A stretch of DNA of 31,035 nt from JBKEAJ01 sp047974415 (GCA_047974415.1 JBKECH010000128.1:1-31035); one strand, 5' to 3'; shown: positions 7,478-16,678, counted from the first letter of the stretch. Numbers and translations are program-made. The notes: generated by a model not told the origin, from the letters alone.

Positions 7478-9886
7478 ATGACTAAGCTTAACAATCTGCT
7501 CTTGCTGACATTAACTTTGGGAGTGTTATTCTCGTGCCAACATAAAACGATAGATATTTATGTTTCTACAAGTGGCAACGACAATCAAAGTGGCACCGCC
7601 CAGCTGCCACTAAGAACTCTGCAAAAAGCCAAAGACCTTGCGGCATTGCATGCTGGGAAAAGTGAGGTAAATATAATTCTTGAAGACGGAACTTATTATT
7701 TAGACGAAACATTAATATTTAATTCCGACGACTCTGGCACCAAGAGCTTACCTATTAATATCCGTGCCGCTAATAGTGGGGACGCAATTATAAGTGGAGG
7801 ACAGGAGTTAAACCTAAATTGGCAAGCCTATCATGATGGAATATACCAAGCACAAGTAGATAACAATATCAACATCGACCAGCTTTACATCAATGGACAA
7901 CGACAACGCATGGCTCGTTTCCCAAATGCCGAGGAGGGAAGAAATCTATTCGATGCGTGGGAACTAATTCACACAAAAGAACCTGACACACAAAAAGACC
8001 CATTGTCGCCCGAACGTATTGCTACCTGGAGCAACCCCTCAGGTGCTTATGTTCATGCAATGCACTTAGCTCTGTGGGGCGACATGCACTGGATTGTCAG
8101 AGGAAAAAATGACGACGGCACATTGGACATGAAAGGCGGATGGCAAAACAATCGACCCTCGCCAATGCATCCTCGATACAGAATGATTGAAAACGTATTC
8201 GAAGAGCTAGACAGACCCAGCGAGTGGTTTTTTAATCAGAAAGAAAAGACCATTTATTATTACCCCTCAAAAGAAACAGATATCACCTCAGCAAAAGTTG
8301 AAATAGTCAGGCTAAAACACCTAATCGAATTTCGCGGTAGCAAAGCAAAACCAGTGTGCTTTGTCAATCTACAAGGTATCGTCTTTAAGCACGCTGCTCG
8401 TAGCTTTATGGAGAACAAAGAACAACTCCTAAGAAGCGATTGGACCATGTATCGAGGAGGCGCAATTGTGTACGACGGAGCAGAGGACTGTCGTATTACC
8501 GACTGCGAGTTCGATCAATTGGGAGGCAACAGTATCTTTGTTAACAATTACAACCGCCGGCTTAATTTTAAAGCATGCTACATCCATCATGGTGGCGCCA
8601 ATGGAATAGCATTCGTTGGAGATCCTGCAATGGTGCGTAGCCCCATGTTTCGATACGGAAAGCAAGACTTTGAAAAAATCGACCGAACACCAGGCGCAAA
8701 AGACGACAACTATCCCCAAAATTGCCTTGTCGAAGACTGCCTGATTACAATGACCGGTCGAGACGAAAAGCAAACTGCACCCATACAGGTATCAATGTCG
8801 CATAATATTACCATCCGTCATTGCTCAATTTACGATGTCCCCCGTGCTGGAATAAATATAAGCGAAGGAACCTTTGGTGGACATGTTATTGAGTATTGTG
8901 ATGTATTCAACACAGTACTAGAAACTGGCGACCACGGAAGCTTTAACTCCTGGGGGCGCGACCGCTTTTGGACCCCAGATATCCGCGAAACAAGCAAAGA
9001 GATAAAAAAAGATTCTACCTTCTTTAAGCTCGATATGCTCGCACCCAACACCATTAGAAACAGCCGTTGGCGTTGCGACCATGGTTGGGATATAGATCTG
9101 GACGACGGATCCTCGTGGTACAATATATATAACAATGTATTGCTGAACGGAGGACTGAAAATGCGCGAAGGTTTCCATCGAACTGTAACCAATAACATCA
9201 TTCTGAACAACAGCTTGCACCCACATGTTTGGTATCCCGAAAGCGGAGACGTATTCAAGCACAATATCGTTTTTGGAGCTTATCGCCCAGCTGTTATGCA
9301 ACGAGCAATTGCTGCCGATGGCAAATGGGGGCGCGAACTGGACTATAATTTATTTACCACCACTCAAGAAGATTTAGACAAATTCAAGATTAACGCTTGC
9401 GACGAACACTCAATAGTTGGAAACCCAGAGTTCATCAATCCCGAAAAAGGAGATTTTAAAGTAAAGGACAGCTCTCCTGCTCTGAAAATTGGCTTCCAAA
9501 ACTTTGACATGAATAATTTCGGCGTGGTATCAGCAAAATTGAAGAAACTAGCCAAAACCCCAGACATGCCACATCAGACAGCACTAATAAGCAAGGCCAC
9601 CAGAACAATATACACATGGCGAGGAGCAAAACTGAAGAATATCGAGACCCTCGGCGAACAGTCGGCAAACGGACTCTCATCAATGAGCGGAGTATTACTG
9701 CTGGAAGTGCCAACAGGCTCAGAACTAGCCCAACAAGGATTTAAAACCAGCGATGTCATTATTCAATACTTGGGCGAGGATGTAAAGACATACCATAAGC
9801 TCATGCTCTTAATCAAGAAGAAAAGCAAGGGCGAAGTCAATGTCATGCGTAACCAGCAACAAAAAAGTATAAAAACCGAATTCTAG
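7478..9886 (+). CDS. Lipoprotein with right-handed beta-helix (GH141-like) and C-terminal PDZ domain
   Basis: This is an 802-residue predicted surface or periplasmic lipoprotein with the lipobox cysteine at residue 20 (LGVLFSC). The start of the mature protein, IYVSTSGNDNQSGTAQLPLRTLQKAKDL, and VNIILEDGTYYLDETL are the entry pattern of large beta-helix glycoside hydrolases and lyases. Repeated parallel-beta turns (ITDCEFDQLGGNSIFVNN, ACYIHHGGANGIAF, ITIRHCSIYDVPRAGINIS, NNVLLNGGLKMREG) run from about residue 300 to 640. The arrangement resembles GH141, which includes an alpha-L-fucosidase, and that fits two GH29 neighbours; the family call is inference. Residues about 712-802 form a PDZ-like domain (GVLLLEVPTGSELAQQGFKTSDVI). 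It is the first gene of the hydrolase run and ends 52 bases before the first GH29. Confidence 0.75.
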   Translation: MTKLNNLLLLTLTLGVLFSCQHKTIDIYVSTSGNDNQSGTAQLPLRTLQKAKDLAALHAGKSEVNIILEDGTYYLDETLIFNSDDSGTKSLPINIRAANSGDAIISGGQELNLNWQAYHDGIYQAQVDNNINIDQLYINGQRQRMARFPNAEEGRNLFDAWELIHTKEPDTQKDPLSPERIATWSNPSGAYVHAMHLALWGDMHWIVRGKNDDGTLDMKGGWQNNRPSPMHPRYRMIENVFEELDRPSEWFFNQKEKTIYYYPSKETDITSAKVEIVRLKHLIEFRGSKAKPVCFVNLQGIVFKHAARSFMENKEQLLRSDWTMYRGGAIVYDGAEDCRITDCEFDQLGGNSIFVNNYNRRLNFKACYIHHGGANGIAFVGDPAMVRSPMFRYGKQDFEKIDRTPGAKDDNYPQNCLVEDCLITMTGRDEKQTAPIQVSMSHNITIRHCSIYDVPRAGINISEGTFGGHVIEYCDVFNTVLETGDHGSFNSWGRDRFWTPDIRETSKEIKKDSTFFKLDMLAPNTIRNSRWRCDHGWDIDLDDGSSWYNIYNNVLLNGGLKMREGFHRTVTNNIILNNSLHPHVWYPESGDVFKHNIVFGAYRPAVMQRAIAADGKWGRELDYNLFTTTQEDLDKFKINACDEHSIVGNPEFINPEKGDFKVKDSSPALKIGFQNFDMNNFGVVSAKLKKLAKTPDMPHQTALISKATRTIYTWRGAKLKNIETLGEQSANGLSSMSGVLLLEVPTGSELAQQGFKTSDVIIQYLGEDVKTYHKLMLLIKKKSKGEVNVMRNQQQKSIKTEF

Positions 9887-9938
9887 GTGTCATGCCGAAA
9901 CAAGAGCCTTTATAAAATGAACAAAAAACATAAATAGA

Positions 9939-11363
9939 ATGCAGATATTAAAACAAACCGCAGCCATGTGCGTACTTGCAATAATGATTTGTAGCACCAT
10001 CAGCTGTAACAAACATCAACCAAAGTTCGAAACACCAACAGAGCCCATCGCCGATAGCGTAAGGGCACAGCAAATTGCCAACCTGAGATACGGAATGTTC
10101 GTATGTTGGTCTACAAGCTCTTTCTCTGGCAAAGAATGGACGAAAGACAAACTCGGACCAGACTTCTTTCAGGCAACAGGGTGCAATACCGACCAATGGT
10201 GCAGAATTGCCAAAGAAAGCGAGATGAAATATATACTATTGTTGGCAAAACATCACGACGGCTTTTGCCTCTGGGACACAAAAACCACCGACAAGAAAGT
10301 TACCAACAGCCCACTAGGTATAGACGTACTTGCCAAATTAAGAAAATCTTGCGATAAATACGGATTGAAACTCTCACTATATTTCTCCGAAGCAGATTGG
10401 TCATGGGAAAAAGGAAAAAACAAAGAACTGAAGAAAGAACAACTTAAAGAACTACTTAGCAACTACGGAAGCTTTGAACATATCTGGTTCGACGCTGCTG
10501 CAGGAGACGGAGGACTAGACCACGACCAAACAGTGAAGTGGGTGCACAGCTTCCAGCCAAACGTATTCACAGGCTTTAACCATGGACCAATAGCAGGACG
10601 CCTACGCGTTGGCGAATCACGACGAATGGGACCCCTAACATCACGCTCCAAAAAACATATACACCACAAACTTGTAAAAGGAATTGAAAACAACAACTGG
10701 AAACTGGCCGAAATAACATACACCATCTTCAACGGCCGAAGCCCAGCATACTCAGGCTTTGGAAACTGGTTCTACACCAAAGAAGCCGACAAAGGAATCT
10801 GCATCTCGCCAGAATTCATATATCGAGATTACCTAGAGTGCCAAAAATATAGAGGTATACTAGACTTGTGCGTCGCACCGATGAGAAACGGCGAACTCCG
10901 ACCAGTAGACATAGGCACACTATACCAAGTAGGAAGATACATCAGAAAAGAAGACACATTCGAAGACAACAAAGCATGGGATGCAGACCAGACAGCAAGT
11001 AGCTGCGCCGAAGGAAGAGACTTCTGGCATAAAAACTTCGATGCCGACAAAGCCTTCGACGAACTCATGCAAAGCCATTGGAAAGCAGATTCCACCGACA
11101 CCAAACCAACGCTAACAGTAGAGTTTCGCGAAGAGCAACGGATAAACTACATTAGAATTTATCAGCCCGAAGGAACTAATTACATCAAAAAATATAAGAT
11201 ACAATCCATGACCGATGGCCAATGGAAAACAATAATCGAAGGGAAAGAAATCATATCAGGATTCAAGATAAATTGCCCAACAGAAGTAAAAACAAAATCC
11301 ATGCGCCTGCAAATAGAATCCTTCGAGCAGACCCCATGCATATCAGAACTTAAATTTTTATGA
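9939..11363 (+). CDS. GH29-type alpha-L-fucosidase, atypical subgroup, with discoidin-like C terminus
   Basis: This lipoprotein (lipobox cysteine 23, ICSTISC; 474 aa) has a GH29 TIM-barrel. The family path is clear: LRYGMFVCWSTSSFSGKEW (residues 49-67), YILLLAKHHDGFCLWDTKTTD, KLSLYFSEADWSW and HIWFDAA. Asp185 is the expected retaining nucleophile. The usual HWG motif reads CWS, so the active-site histidine (residue 56) is a cysteine. The barrel continues through GFNHGPIAGRLRVGESR. From about residue 345 a region of roughly 130 aa (KAFDELMQSHWKAD...LTVEFREEQRINYIRIYQPEG...SMRLQIESF) fits an F5/8C or CBM32-like beta sandwich. GH29 enzymes release alpha-linked L-fucose. Substrate linkage is not predictable here. 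It lies between the beta-helix gene and a second GH29. Confidence 0.82.
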   Translation: MQILKQTAAMCVLAIMICSTISCNKHQPKFETPTEPIADSVRAQQIANLRYGMFVCWSTSSFSGKEWTKDKLGPDFFQATGCNTDQWCRIAKESEMKYILLLAKHHDGFCLWDTKTTDKKVTNSPLGIDVLAKLRKSCDKYGLKLSLYFSEADWSWEKGKNKELKKEQLKELLSNYGSFEHIWFDAAAGDGGLDHDQTVKWVHSFQPNVFTGFNHGPIAGRLRVGESRRMGPLTSRSKKHIHHKLVKGIENNNWKLAEITYTIFNGRSPAYSGFGNWFYTKEADKGICISPEFIYRDYLECQKYRGILDLCVAPMRNGELRPVDIGTLYQVGRYIRKEDTFEDNKAWDADQTASSCAEGRDFWHKNFDADKAFDELMQSHWKADSTDTKPTLTVEFREEQRINYIRIYQPEGTNYIKKYKIQSMTDGQWKTIIEGKEIISGFKINCPTEVKTKSMRLQIESFEQTPCISELKFL

Positions 11364-11542
11364 TGAACAAAAGCATGCGCCCTGCAACTAGGAAACGAAA
11401 ACACAGAGCCATATTACAATCAGAAAGCAACCCACGTATGCATCGTCCAACCCAGATTACACCCCAGAGCAAGTAGTCAGTGAGACAATCAATATTATGA
11501 ACCCAACTAGAAAACAAATGAACCTTAAATAAATATCAAATT

Positions 11543-12946
11543 ATGACAAAAAAATTACTGTTAACAATTTCAGCCATCTTTGCAATGGCAGCAATATTGC
11601 AACTGATGGCCTGCACAAAGGAAGGGAGCACCGGCAAGAGCAAAACGCAACAAAACACCGAAGCACAAACAAGCAAACAAGCAAGCGCAAACCCCGAAAA
11701 AGCAGCGTGGTTCAGAGATGCACGTTTCGGAATGTTTGTACATTGGGGACTGTACAGCATCCTCGGAGGCACATACAACGGACACACCTTGCCCGACAAA
11801 ACCCTGCCAAACGGCAACCATTGGTACTCCGAATGGGCACAAATGAGACTCGACATCCCAAAAAAAGAATATCAGGCACTAGCAAAACAATTCAATCCCG
11901 TTAATTTTAATGCCGAACAGTGGGTGCAAGAACTCAGCCTTGCAGGAATGAAGTATATAGTGCTGACATCAAAGCACCACGACGGCTTTGCTCTTTGGGA
12001 TTCCGACGCCAGCGACTACGACCTCGGAGCAACTCCTTGCAAACGCGACCTGCTGGGCGAATTGGCACAAGCGTGTAAAAAACACAACATCAAACTCGGA
12101 TTTTACTACTCACACTGGCAAGATTGGGAACACCCAGGAGGCGCACAGCCAGTGTGGCCCGGAAAAATCGCACCAACAGACCAGATGTTCGAAAAATACT
12201 GGCAAGAAAAATGCCTGCCTCAAGTAACAGAACTCCTAAAACGCTACCAACCAGACATGCTATGGTTCGATACCTGGAACGCAACCTGCAAAGAACAAAT
12301 AAGCACTAAAAGACGCGACGAACTCATAGACCTAATACACTCAATAGAACCAAACTGCCTGATAAACGGAAGAATCTGCGCCTACGACCCCGGAGACCGT
12401 ATAGATTATATCTCCGCAGGCGACAACAGACACCCAGAGAAGAACCTCGGCAGGCCGTGGCAAACACCTGCAACAATGAACTTCACCTGGGCGTGGCACT
12501 CAAACGACTTCAACTGGAAGCCATCAGCAAAAATGATTAAACTTCTGGTTACAAACGCATCGCTCGGTGGGAATTATCTGCTCAACATTGGGCCGTATGC
12601 AGATGGGACAATACCATCTCCATCTTTGCGTCGAATGAGAGAGATAGGAGCTTGGTTAGTTGCAAACGGAGAGTCAATCTACGGAGCAATGCCAATAGAC
12701 AATGTAGAAGCGCCTAGCTGGGGAAGACTTACAAAACGTACTCAAGACTCGCAAAATATAGTATACGCACACGTGATGAACTGGGAAGATGGGAAACTTG
12801 AAATACCTGAAAAACTTGGGAAAGCAAAAGCTGCAAGTGTGCTCGAAACAGGGCAGAAAGTAGAACTAACAGAAGACGGAAAGGCCTTCCTGAAACCAAA
12901 CGGAGCTCTGGACGCAAACGTTGCGACCATAAAATTGGTGATGTAA
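11543..12946 (+). CDS. GH29 alpha-L-fucosidase (canonical)
   Basis: This is a lipoprotein (lipobox cysteine 24, LMAC; 467 aa) with a low-complexity K/T/Q/A linker (residues 25-52) and then a full GH29 catalytic domain. It shows RFGMFVHWGLYS (His67), YIVLTSKHHDGFALWDS (His145, His146), GFYYSHWQDW and DMLWFDTW with Asp243 as nucleophile. The SLGGNYLLNIGPYADGTI motif follows near residue 335. The C-terminal 90 residues are a short beta-sandwich. Retaining GH29 enzymes hydrolyse terminal alpha-L-fucosides of glycoproteins, mucin glycans or algal and plant polymers. The 179-base gap before it holds no gene. A strong terminator follows, so it closes the three-gene hydrolase run. Confidence 0.93.
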   Translation: MTKKLLLTISAIFAMAAILQLMACTKEGSTGKSKTQQNTEAQTSKQASANPEKAAWFRDARFGMFVHWGLYSILGGTYNGHTLPDKTLPNGNHWYSEWAQMRLDIPKKEYQALAKQFNPVNFNAEQWVQELSLAGMKYIVLTSKHHDGFALWDSDASDYDLGATPCKRDLLGELAQACKKHNIKLGFYYSHWQDWEHPGGAQPVWPGKIAPTDQMFEKYWQEKCLPQVTELLKRYQPDMLWFDTWNATCKEQISTKRRDELIDLIHSIEPNCLINGRICAYDPGDRIDYISAGDNRHPEKNLGRPWQTPATMNFTWAWHSNDFNWKPSAKMIKLLVTNASLGGNYLLNIGPYADGTIPSPSLRRMREIGAWLVANGESIYGAMPIDNVEAPSWGRLTKRTQDSQNIVYAHVMNWEDGKLEIPEKLGKAKAASVLETGQKVELTEDGKAFLKPNGALDANVATIKLVM

Positions 12947-12969
12947 GTATTCATCTCAGATTAAATATT

Positions 12970-13010
12970 GCCCCGGATGCCTGCAAAGAAGCGCATACGG
13001 GGCTTTTTTT
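12970..13010 (+). terminator. Intrinsic terminator of the hydrolase genes
   Basis: GCCCCGGATGC pairs with GCGCATACGGGGC (outer GCCCCG/CGGGGC perfect, inner ATGC/GCAT), followed by seven T. It sits 24 bases after the GH29 stop codon. Confidence 0.9.
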
Positions 13011-13118
13011 ACTAAAAAGAAACATACGCATAGCGTCAAATAAAAATAAATAAGTCCACCATTGCAATCTCACTCCAAAAACGTTCAGACTTGCCCCCAG
13101 ACGTTCATCACATTCAAA

Positions 13119-13820
13119 TTATCCCTTCCGATTTTTCACCCTTTCATTATTATCCTTGATAATCCCAGCAATTTTGCTTGTCGTCGGACCATAGACCTCT
13201 GCGTTCACCTTGCTCATTACCCTTAGATAATCAACCAGTTCATTATTGATTACCTTTACCAAGTTAGCTTTTATTGATGTGGCACTACTCTTTGTTCTAT
13301 CCTTTGTCATTGCTACTATGTAATGCTCATAGGCCTGCTCAAAAGCCTTCTGACTATCCATTAGCTTGCTTACAGCTACCGCAACGAAGGGGCAGTCTCT
13401 TACCGCATTTGCAACCTCGCCTTCGGACAAGTCTATTATCAAGGAGTTGATGTACGCCGATTCATTTGCATAGTTCGAATTGGTAGTCTTAGACAATCCA
13501 TACTTATTTAGAACTAGCTCTATTCTCTTGGCAAATATTCCAATCTCCGAATCTACAGTAGTATACCCCCTGACTAGACTAAATAGTTCACTCAAAGCCC
13601 TGTCGCGCGTTAGGTCCTTACCTTTTAAGTCCGACTCCGCCTTACTTTGCTTGATTGCCCTATTTAAACTTACTTGTAAGCTCTGCAAGGATTCAATGAT
13701 TGCTGCGAAATATGTATCTGACAACCAATCGTCCTTTTTTAGTACAATATTGATTGCATGAGTCGTTGCATCTATTTCGCCGTTAGTAGATTTTAAATTG
13801 ATTTTGGAAATACTGGTCAT
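13119..13820 (-). CDS. DUF6261-type protein of unknown function
   Basis: This 233-residue, mostly helical, soluble protein has no signal peptide or membrane segment. Its overall look matches the DUF6261 family that I associate with Bacteroidota genomes; the match is from memory of family style, not a search. Visible features are a basic C terminus (IKDNNERVKNRKG), many Lys/Asp/Glu-rich amphipathic helices and no catalytic motif. It stands alone between the hydrolase terminator and a long tandem-repeat array on its 5' side (13890-14267), about 70 bases upstream of its start. No TAnnTTTG box is evident between the start codon and the array, so its promoter could lie within the repeats. It is not obviously part of the glycan locus. 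Confidence 0.6.
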   Translation of the reverse strand: MTSISKINLKSTNGEIDATTHAINIVLKKDDWLSDTYFAAIIESLQSLQVSLNRAIKQSKAESDLKGKDLTRDRALSELFSLVRGYTTVDSEIGIFAKRIELVLNKYGLSKTTNSNYANESAYINSLIIDLSEGEVANAVRDCPFVAVAVSKLMDSQKAFEQAYEHYIVAMTKDRTKSSATSIKANLVKVINNELVDYLRVMSKVNAEVYGPTTSKIAGIIKDNNERVKNRKG

Positions 13821-13889
13821 AATTTTATCTTTTTAATGATTAGTTTTCTTTACAATAGATGTGTTTCTGCTCCTTAAAGTATTCCATAA

Positions 13890-14267
13890 AACTAGCTAAT
13901 AATTGCGTCCTTTTCTTCTTTTAAACTTTAAAGCCCTGTAAGAACTATTTTCTTTCCTACGTCTTAATCTTAAAGTTCTATAATAACTACTTTCTTTCTT
14001 TTGGAATACTCCTATGGCTCAAAAGTAGTTATTTTTTATGTTTCGGACAAATCCCACGATGAGAAAGTGAGTGCTTTTATGCTTTTGGAATATATCAATG
14101 ATAGAAAAGTGAGTACTTTTATACTTTGGGAATATATCAATGATAGAAAAATGAGTACTTTTATGCTTTTGGAATATATCAACGATGAGAAAGTAAGTGC
14201 TTTTGTTTCTTTGGAATGCTCCTATGGCTTGAAAATAAATATTTTGCTTTATAGGAGAATATTTATT
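13890..14267 (+). repeat. 42-bp tandem-repeat array (about 9 units)
   Basis: Nine head-to-tail units of exactly 42 bp can be laid out at 13890, 13932, 13974, 14016, 14058, 14100, 14142, 14184 and 14226. The three units at 14058-14183 are nearly identical (GATAGAAAAGTGAGTACTTT, then TATGCTTTTGGAATATATCA). Identity decays toward both edges; the 13932 and 13974 units match each other better than the core. There are no spacers, so it is a minisatellite and not a CRISPR array. Because 42 is a multiple of three, an open frame runs through part of it, but it has only a TTG start and no ribosome-binding context. Confidence 0.85.
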
Positions 14268-14604
14268 CCATAAACATTGAATTTCGGAAGGATTATACCT
14301 GTTACTCTAGTGGTATCTTGTATTGTCGGATGCTAAAAAGAGATAGTAGCGAAGAAAATCAGTAGTCGGTGGTGTATATGGTTTAGGGGTTTAGAGTTTT
14401 ATGTTTATGGTTTAAGGTTTATTTTGATGGATTTCCACCCAGAGGGTGGAGGAGGTGAGGGTGTTTTAGTATTGAGGCACATGTCTCGAAGGGAATAAAG
14501 GAGTAATAATGGCTTTATCTATTGAGGGAGTTTTCGAGTTGGTGATAATTGTAGCTTAGCTTCGTTCGCCTTGGGTATGTCTGGTAGTGATAAGTGCTTT
14601 TTAT
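14268..14604. other. Non-coding stretch between the repeat array and the susD terminator
   Basis: No gene is supported. It contains a G/T-rich GGTTTA-like stretch (about 14380-14425) and a perfect small hairpin TCCACCC-aga-GGGTGGA at 14434-14450. No promoter box is convincing. Confidence 0.5.
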
Positions 14605-14642
14605 TAAAAAAACATCGCCATGCAATGGGTGCATGGCGATGT
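14605..14642 (-). terminator. Intrinsic terminator of susCD
   Basis: On the minus strand a perfect stem of 13 bp (ACATCGCCATGCA and complement) with a five-base loop is followed by seven T. It lies about 50 bases beyond the susD stop codon. Confidence 0.92.
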
Positions 14643-14690
14643 AAGAGTAGGGTAGGGCAAGGATTGCCTCCTTGTCTGTATGTTTTCTTG

Positions 14691-16454
14691 CTAGTTGCTG
14701 GTTGGGTTCTGTGTCAGAGTGCCAGGGTACGAGTTGATGGCATCCTGAGGGATGTAGTAGCATACGCGGTAGTCAGTAGGTAGTATATCTTCCATGGCAT
14801 TGTGAGGTCCAGGGTAGTGGCGAGTTAGTTTGCGACCGTTTCGATATGCGTCGTAGCTCCGTTCGGCCTGGAAAGCTAGCTCTAGTTGGCGCTCTTTGTC
14901 TATGAGTTCGGGTGCTGTTGTTGCATCCAGAGCGTTGTACCCTTGTCCGGGTATTGATCTTTCGCGGATTAGGTTGAGGTCTATCAAAGCATCGGAGTAG
15001 TTGCCAAGTTTGGCTTGTGCTTCGGCTCGGTTTAGATATATTTCAGCCAGTCGGCTCATTACTGGCGAGTGGAGGTGCGAATCTTCGCCCTCGCGCGAGC
15101 ATTTGGTGATGTAGAACATTGGATATACTCGGTTTAGAGTCATTTTGTAGTCCAGCACTCCGGTGTATGTATTGCCATCTTCGTAATTAATGGAGTATAT
15201 TTCTTGTTCGGTGTCAATTGGGGTAAGAGTGTAGGTCTTGTCGTTGTCCACGCAGGTAATTGCCGAGCCCGAATGACTTGTTTTTGCCTGCACGTAGTTG
15301 TAGTTTACATGTTTGCCATTGTCGTCGTACACGTTTTTCACGAATCTGAAAACTTCTTCTTTAATTACCTTTTCATCTTTGTCTTTATTGTACTGTGGTT
15401 CTATGAAACTGGCACGAGCGTCTACCATGTTTAATGATTCTTTGCGCCAGTCGTTGCGGCCGGTTTCGTTTAGCAGGTCGATGTATTCTGCGCTGGCGTA
15501 CATTTCGCCCCATCCCATGCCTCCAATAACTGCGTACATACCTCCGACGCCATAGTAGTGGTCGTCTCCGGAGAACTCGGATGCTAGTCTTTTGATGGCG
15601 AAGATTGTTTCGGAGTTCTGTTCGGGAGTGAGGGTGTTGTATATCATGAATTTGTTGCGTTCTAAAAGAGAGTAGCGCTTCGAGTTTATTACTAGGTTGG
15701 CGTAGTCAACGGCCAGCTGAGCGTATTCTCTGTTTGGCTTGTCCCAGCTGCCACTCATGTATAGATATATTCTTGACAGGATAGCGTAGGCGACTTCTTT
15801 TGATGCTTTTGTGGCGTTGTTGTCGCTGTTCATCAGTTCAGCTCCTTTTTTTAGGTCGCTAATTGCTTGCTCATAAGTTTGTGCCACGGAGGCTCTGTCT
15901 GGCAGTTCCATGTTTGCAACGTCGGCTGGGGTTTCGTTTATTATTGGTACGCCGAGGTTTTGTTCGGGGTTCTGATAGTATGGTCTGCCGAAGTTCCGAC
16001 ACATGTAGAAGTACATCAAGCCCCTAAGAAAGTAACACTCGCCGAGTTTGCTGTCCATTTCTTCGCTGATGCCCTCGTCCACCATGTTCAGGATGTTTGA
16101 GGTCTGGGCAATTACCTTATATCCTTGGTCCCAGAAATTTTGTAAGCGCCCATTGTTTGTGGTGCGAGAGTATGATATAAACTCGTAGAAAGGGTTTGTT
16201 GACGCTCCTCTTATCATCATGTTGTCGCCAGCGTATTCTCCGCAACGGTGCATTACGTCGGACCATGTTTTCATTTGGGCGTATGTTCCGTTTAGCAGTG
16301 CGTCTAAGGATTCTTCAGGGTTCGAGGTGATGCTTCCTGAAGGCATCGATCCTTTTGGTAGGCGCTCGATGTCGCATGCGGATATTGTGAATATTGTCAT
16401 TATTAGAATGATAAATCTTCTGGTCATTCTATATTTTGATATTTTCTGTTTCAT
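14691..16454 (-). CDS. SusD/RagB family glycan-binding outer-membrane lipoprotein
   Basis: This is the surface partner of the SusC channel; it captures oligosaccharides and acts as the lid of the importer. The 587-residue product has a lipoprotein signal with the lipobox cysteine in FTISACD. An N-terminal SusD segment follows (PEESLDALLNGTYAQMKTWSDVMHRCGEYAGDNM), then TPR-like helices (QAISDLKKGAELM, ATKASKEVAYAILSRIYLYMSGSWD), and the family C-terminal block SRLAEIYLNRAEAQAKLGNYSDALIDLNLIRERS with LIDKERQLELAFQAERSYDAYRNGRKL. I chose the ATG giving MKQKISK; ATGs at 16472 and 16427 are alternatives. It lies downstream of susC on the same strand, about 220 bases away, and is followed by a strong terminator. 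Confidence 0.93.
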   Translation of the reverse strand: MKQKISKYRMTRRFIILIMTIFTISACDIERLPKGSMPSGSITSNPEESLDALLNGTYAQMKTWSDVMHRCGEYAGDNMMIRGASTNPFYEFISYSRTTNNGRLQNFWDQGYKVIAQTSNILNMVDEGISEEMDSKLGECYFLRGLMYFYMCRNFGRPYYQNPEQNLGVPIINETPADVANMELPDRASVAQTYEQAISDLKKGAELMNSDNNATKASKEVAYAILSRIYLYMSGSWDKPNREYAQLAVDYANLVINSKRYSLLERNKFMIYNTLTPEQNSETIFAIKRLASEFSGDDHYYGVGGMYAVIGGMGWGEMYASAEYIDLLNETGRNDWRKESLNMVDARASFIEPQYNKDKDEKVIKEEVFRFVKNVYDDNGKHVNYNYVQAKTSHSGSAITCVDNDKTYTLTPIDTEQEIYSINYEDGNTYTGVLDYKMTLNRVYPMFYITKCSREGEDSHLHSPVMSRLAEIYLNRAEAQAKLGNYSDALIDLNLIRERSIPGQGYNALDATTAPELIDKERQLELAFQAERSYDAYRNGRKLTRHYPGPHNAMEDILPTDYRVCYYIPQDAINSYPGTLTQNPTSN

Positions 16455-16484
16455 GTATTTAAAATTCTGCAATAAGCTGTGAGC

Positions 16485-16551
16485 TATAGGCTTTAAGCTT
16501 TTGCTGGTTTATTAATCATCCTCTTGTGTGTAGTTAGGCTTATAGCCTATA
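16485..16551. repeat. Inverted repeats in the susC-susD intergenic region
   Basis: TATAGGCT (16485-16492) is repeated inverted as AGCCTATA (16544-16551), and the right arm itself folds as AGGCT-TAT-AGCCT. In the susC-susD transcript this would be a small structured spacer. There is no T run, so it is not a classical terminator. The rest of 16455-16678 shows no gene. Confidence 0.45.
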
Positions 16552-16678
16552 TTCTACTGCATGAAGGTTTTGTGTGTTTATAATTGTTTTTTCGTTGTCA
16601 TATGTATCTCTCCAATTTAGTCATGCTCCTGTGCGAGAGCCCAACTTTCATGGCTTGTTTCATTGTTTTCTGTTTTAC

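Noticed and set aside
12481..12700. Apparent rise in T content inside the second GH29 gene, suggesting a mosaic gene
   Set aside because: The stretch encodes a conserved motif rich in Leu, Ile and Gly; amino-acid content alone can explain it and I cannot compute the significance.
13890..14267. Possible CRISPR array
   Set aside because: Units are directly contiguous with no unique spacers, and no cas gene is in the window.
14001..14273. Open frame of 90 codons with repeated 14-residue units across the 42-bp array
   Set aside because: It exists because the unit is a multiple of three and lacks stops; it starts with TTG, has no ribosome-binding context and no family likeness.
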